Shown: one piece after another, positions 63,976-64,000 of the stretch
Layout: each line of letters begins with the position of its first letter
Numbering within the stretch: position 1 is the first letter of the stretch
NCBI RefSeq assembly: GCF_003003285.1
Contig: NZ_PVTP01000004.1
Span: 1-64,000 of the forward strand
Source of the DNA: Yoonia maritima
GTDB taxonomy: Bacteria; Pseudomonadota; Alphaproteobacteria; Rhodobacterales; Rhodobacteraceae
Direction of reading: 5' to 3'
DNA: 64,000 bases
Program-made: the position numbers and the translations under genes
Notes under the pieces: model-generated
Told to the model about the DNA's origin: nothing
The model's input: the letters and a program-made list of their open reading frames with translations, nothing else
The model's database searches: none

Positions 63976-64000
63976 ATGGCGACGGCTCAAACAACGCGCA
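63976..64000 (+). CDS. Possible start of a gene running off the right edge
   Basis: An ATG at 63976 is preceded by GAGG at 63967-63970 (about 5 bases). Eight codons (MATAQTTR) are visible; the family is unknown. It would be divergent from the ECF sigma gene. Confidence 0.3.

Overview
This window is chromosomal DNA of an alphaproteobacterium, most likely a marine Rhodobacteraceae (Roseobacter group). The call rests on gene content: an aminotransferase beside a tiny Tat-signal peptide, a form II CoxL-like protein, a bifunctional PutA divergent from an Lrp regulator, a Core-2 glycosyltransferase beside a sulfotransferase, the MoxR/DUF58/DUF4159 membrane operon, glcDEF, and a heat-shock gene behind a ROSE-like leader. 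I cannot name a genus. No phage, CRISPR array, origin or rRNA was seen.

Layout. 0-6.9 kb: a HisC-like aminotransferase, a 53-residue Tat-signal protein, a lower-GC secreted hypothetical, then valS and an ECF sigma / short anti-sigma / COG4315 module, all on the minus strand. 7.0-18.5 kb: metabolism, with an orphan molybdenum hydroxylase large subunit, a DUF2235 hydrolase, a thioesterase, metF divergent from metR with an exact MetR box between them, an inositol monophosphatase, a rhomboid protease, putA divergent from its Lrp-type regulator, and tRNA-Leu(UAA). 18.6-30 kb: an AT-richer exopolysaccharide cluster with an ExoY-like initiating transferase, a Wzy/WaaL-type polymerase or ligase, a Wzc-like tyrosine kinase, a PPP-type phosphatase, secreted small proteins, a sulfotransferase and a Core-2 type glycosyltransferase. 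30-36.6 kb: an ABC ATPase, a CHCC zinc-finger protein, a secreted-protein gene broken by an in-frame TAG, polA, a small heat-shock gene with a sigma-32-like promoter and a ROSE-like RNA thermometer, and a trypsin-like protease. 36.7-40.5 kb: glcD-glcE-glcF behind a palindromic operator. 40.6-49.9 kb: DUF599 and small secreted proteins, the four-gene MoxR/DUF58/DUF4159/amidotransferase-fold operon, a DUF1285 protein and a DEDDh exonuclease.

49.9-52.1 kb is a gene graveyard. It holds an nnrS pseudogene (5' end deleted, two in-frame stops) lying head to head with the 3' part of a nirV-like gene (also missing its 5' end), then a frameshifted cadherin/VCBS-type repeat fragment. The simplest reading is one deletion across a divergent denitrification/NO locus. 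52.1-60.7 kb is a complete-looking sugar-acid operon: a GntR regulator, a periplasmic binding protein, an ABC ATPase, two permeases, an IlvD/Edd dehydratase and a fumarylacetoacetate-hydrolase-family enzyme. This fits non-phosphorylative pentose or sugar-acid breakdown. 60.8-61.0 kb carries a decayed IS3-family transposase end. 61.1-63.8 kb is an ECF sigma factor overlapping a membrane-anchored VWA protein that may act as its sensor or anti-sigma factor.

The strongest new observations are the ROSE thermometer with its heat-shock promoter, the denitrification graveyard, the single-nonsense pseudogene at 31.3-31.8 kb, the ECF/VWA pair, and the exopolysaccharide cluster with paired kinase and phosphatase and several unassigned secreted proteins. 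I did not find a convincing wholly new system.
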